Origin: Treponema sp.
GTDB lineage: Bacteria; Spirochaetota; Spirochaetia; Treponematales; Breznakiellaceae
Direction of reading: 5' to 3'
Assembly: GCA_031283905.1 (NCBI GenBank)
Contig: JAITAW010000213.1
Span: 1 to 5,513, forward strand
DNA length: 5,513 bases
Every line of letters starts with the position of its first letter. The first letter of the stretch is position 1. Under the pieces are notes generated by a model. The model made no database searches. It was not told the origin of the DNA and saw only the letters and a program-made list of their open reading frames with translations. The position numbers and the translations under genes were made by a program. This document shows, piece after piece, positions 4,545 to 5,513 of the stretch.

Positions 4545-4831
4545 CATTTGACAAACCGCGTCTTAGCTAAAAAACAGGGAAATACCAGACGTCGGGATCG
4601 GCATACGCTGCGACCGCATGTGTACAAAGTACAGGAGGCGTTATGGTATAAGGCGATGCGGCGGGTACGCGCCATGAGAGAAGGGAATGATTGATAAACT
4701 CCGGGCCGTTATCGCTGTCAATGCCGATAATTTGATCCCGCCCCGTTCTGCGGACAAGAATCCGCAAGACGCGGGCGCAACGAAGCAAGATAGAAAAGAA
4801 AACGTCAAGCAAACTATGCGCCATTTCCTTC
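4545..4831. other. ttcA-radC spacer containing only transposase debris
   Basis: Apart from the transposase relic I see no gene, RNA or array here. A plus-strand frame at 4476-4694 overlaps the ttcA stop by four bases, but its product is Arg-rich, resembles nothing known to me, and runs antisense to the relic. Confidence 0.5.
4567..4824 (-). pseudogene. Decayed integrase-core (rve, DDE) transposase fragment
   Basis: A minus-strand open stretch of 85 codons contains IIGIDSDNGPEFINHSLLSW (residues 32-51, positions 4672-4731). This closely resembles the I-D-S-D-N-G-S-E-F-I-N segment around the second catalytic aspartate of integrase-core transposases. The first aspartate region, the catalytic glutamate and the helix-turn-helix part are all missing, and sequence after the tryptophan (VPAASPYTITPP) no longer follows the family. 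No inverted repeats or target duplication are evident. It is a relic of an insertion sequence between ttcA and radC and is not expected to be functional. The limits given are those of the open frame; only 4672-4731 is firmly supported. Confidence 0.6.
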
Positions 4832-4837
4832 TATAAT
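4832..4837 (+). promoter_or_regulatory. Possible -10 box of radC
   Basis: A perfect TATAAT lies here, but the corresponding -35 region (about 4809-4814, GCAAAC) is poor. If used, transcription would start near 4844, which would exclude the ATG at 4840 and favour the one at 4858. Confidence 0.3.
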
Positions 4838-4839
4838 AT

Positions 4840-5513
4840 ATGAACAACTACGATTACATGAATATAGACCGGAGCGCTGAAGCTTGTGATTCAAACGGAA
4901 AGATTTCAGGATCGCTCTCGTTTCCGGTTGAATGCCGCCCAAGAGAAAAACTCATGGAACACGGCCCTTCGGCTCTTTCGGACAAGGAATTGCTTGCGAT
5001 TTTACTTAACACGGGGATAAAGGAAAAGAACGTAAGCGTCCTTGCGGCTGAATTGCTGGAACGGCTGGATAAGGAAAAGGGCATACCCGGTGTGGAAGAG
5101 CTTGCCGAATTGACCGGCCTTGGCAAGATCAAGTCTTGCTCTGTGGTTGCCATGCTGGAATTTGGGAGGAGGCGTTGGGGCGTTACCGGAACGCGAATAA
5201 GTCATCCTCAGGATATTTTCAACCTGATACGGCACCACGCGGACAGGCATCAAGAGCGCTTCATCTGCGTTTCCCTGAACGGGGCGCACGAGGCGCTTGC
5301 GGCGCGCATCGTTACCATAGGGCTTGTAAACAAGACCATCGTCCACCCCCGCGAAGTGTTCGCGGATCCGCTGCTTGACCGATCCAGCGCCGTGATTTGC
5401 GCCCACAACCATCCATCCGGGCAGCTCTCCCCTTCACCCGAAGACGATGAAATCACCGAAAGGCTGCAATGCTCCGCTGAAATTCTGGGCATCAACTTTC
5501 TTGATCACATAAT
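4840..5513 (+). CDS. radC: RadC-family JAMM/MPN-domain protein (3' end beyond the window)
   Basis: The frame stays open to the right edge and gives about 224 residues of a RadC protein. The N-terminal UPF0758 part has CRPREKLMEHGPSALSDKELLAILLNTG (near residues 32-59) and a helix-hairpin-helix-like ELAELTGLGKIKSCSVVAMLEFGRRR. The C-terminal JAMM metalloprotease-like domain shows HPREVF, then the metal-binding motif HNHPSGQLSPSPED with H-x-H-x10-D, then LGINFLDHI, where the window stops. RadC proteins were once linked to DNA repair, but that assignment was withdrawn and their role is unsettled. The first possible start is ATG 4840, directly after an in-frame stop at 4834; ATG 4858 is also plausible. 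Neither has a Shine-Dalgarno. By family only a short C-terminal piece is missing. Confidence 0.9.
   Translation, partial: MNNYDYMNIDRSAEACDSNGKISGSLSFPVECRPREKLMEHGPSALSDKELLAILLNTGIKEKNVSVLAAELLERLDKEKGIPGVEELAELTGLGKIKSCSVVAMLEFGRRRWGVTGTRISHPQDIFNLIRHHADRHQERFICVSLNGAHEALAARIVTIGLVNKTIVHPREVFADPLLDRSSAVICAHNHPSGQLSPSPEDDEITERLQCSAEILGINFLDHI

Noticed and set aside
4090..4554. Minus-strand open frame of 154 codons
   Set aside because: Antisense to ttcA, which has all its family motifs.
4476..4694. Small plus-strand gene overlapping the ttcA stop
   Set aside because: The overlap looks like coupling, but the GGAG is only one base from the ATG, the product is Arg-rich and unknown, the probable terminator lies within it, and it runs antisense to the transposase relic.
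5002..5412. Minus-strand open frame of 136 codons
   Set aside because: Antisense to radC, whose frame is open to the edge and carries the JAMM motif.
1..5513. tRNA, rRNA, riboswitch or CRISPR array
   Set aside because: I saw no cloverleaf, conserved riboswitch core or regularly spaced repeats on either strand. The clustered AATCCGCG units have irregular spacing and no spacer pattern.

Overview
The window is chromosomal housekeeping DNA of moderate G+C from a motile (chemotactic) bacterium that performs anticodon-loop tRNA modification. The gene set and protein flavour (a stand-alone CheW next to a DegT-like protein and Maf, with TcdA and a short TtcA) suggest a spirochaete, possibly Treponema-like. 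That placement is inference from recall, and no marker gene in the window proves it.

Layout. (1) At the left edge the first six codons of a leftward gene start at 18, with a good Shine-Dalgarno, a strong sigma70-type promoter and an operator-like dyad over the -10 box. (2) Positions 19-606 hold no credible gene. This stretch has a long perfect-stem terminator with a tandemly duplicated arm, several AATCCGCG units, a repeated TTGTACTAA/TAAACCGG block, and stem-loops just after maf. A near-identical 14-base direct repeat brackets most of it, which suggests an insertion into a once-tight operon. (3) A leftward operon cheW - degT-like - maf (2739 to 607) has gaps of 9 and 12 bases and a clear promoter upstream of cheW. 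The DegT-like protein appears to lack the catalytic PLP lysine. (4) A divergent rightward pair tcdA-ttcA (2945 to 4479) overlaps by four bases. (5) Positions 4480-4839 contain a probable terminator and a decayed integrase/transposase fragment on the minus strand. (6) A rightward radC begins at 4840 or 4858 and runs off the right edge.

How the genes fit together. TcdA and TtcA both modify the tRNA anticodon loop (cyclic t6A at position 37 and, by family, 2-thiocytidine at position 32), so their translational coupling makes functional sense. CheW (chemotaxis adaptor), the PLP-fold protein and Maf (nucleotide pyrophosphatase) have no known common pathway, so their tight grouping is unexplained. 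No phage, CRISPR, defence or biosynthetic system is visible. The most unusual items are the lysine-less DegT homologue, the repeat-rich insert-like spacer with its operator/promoter, and the overlapping hairpins before tcdA.
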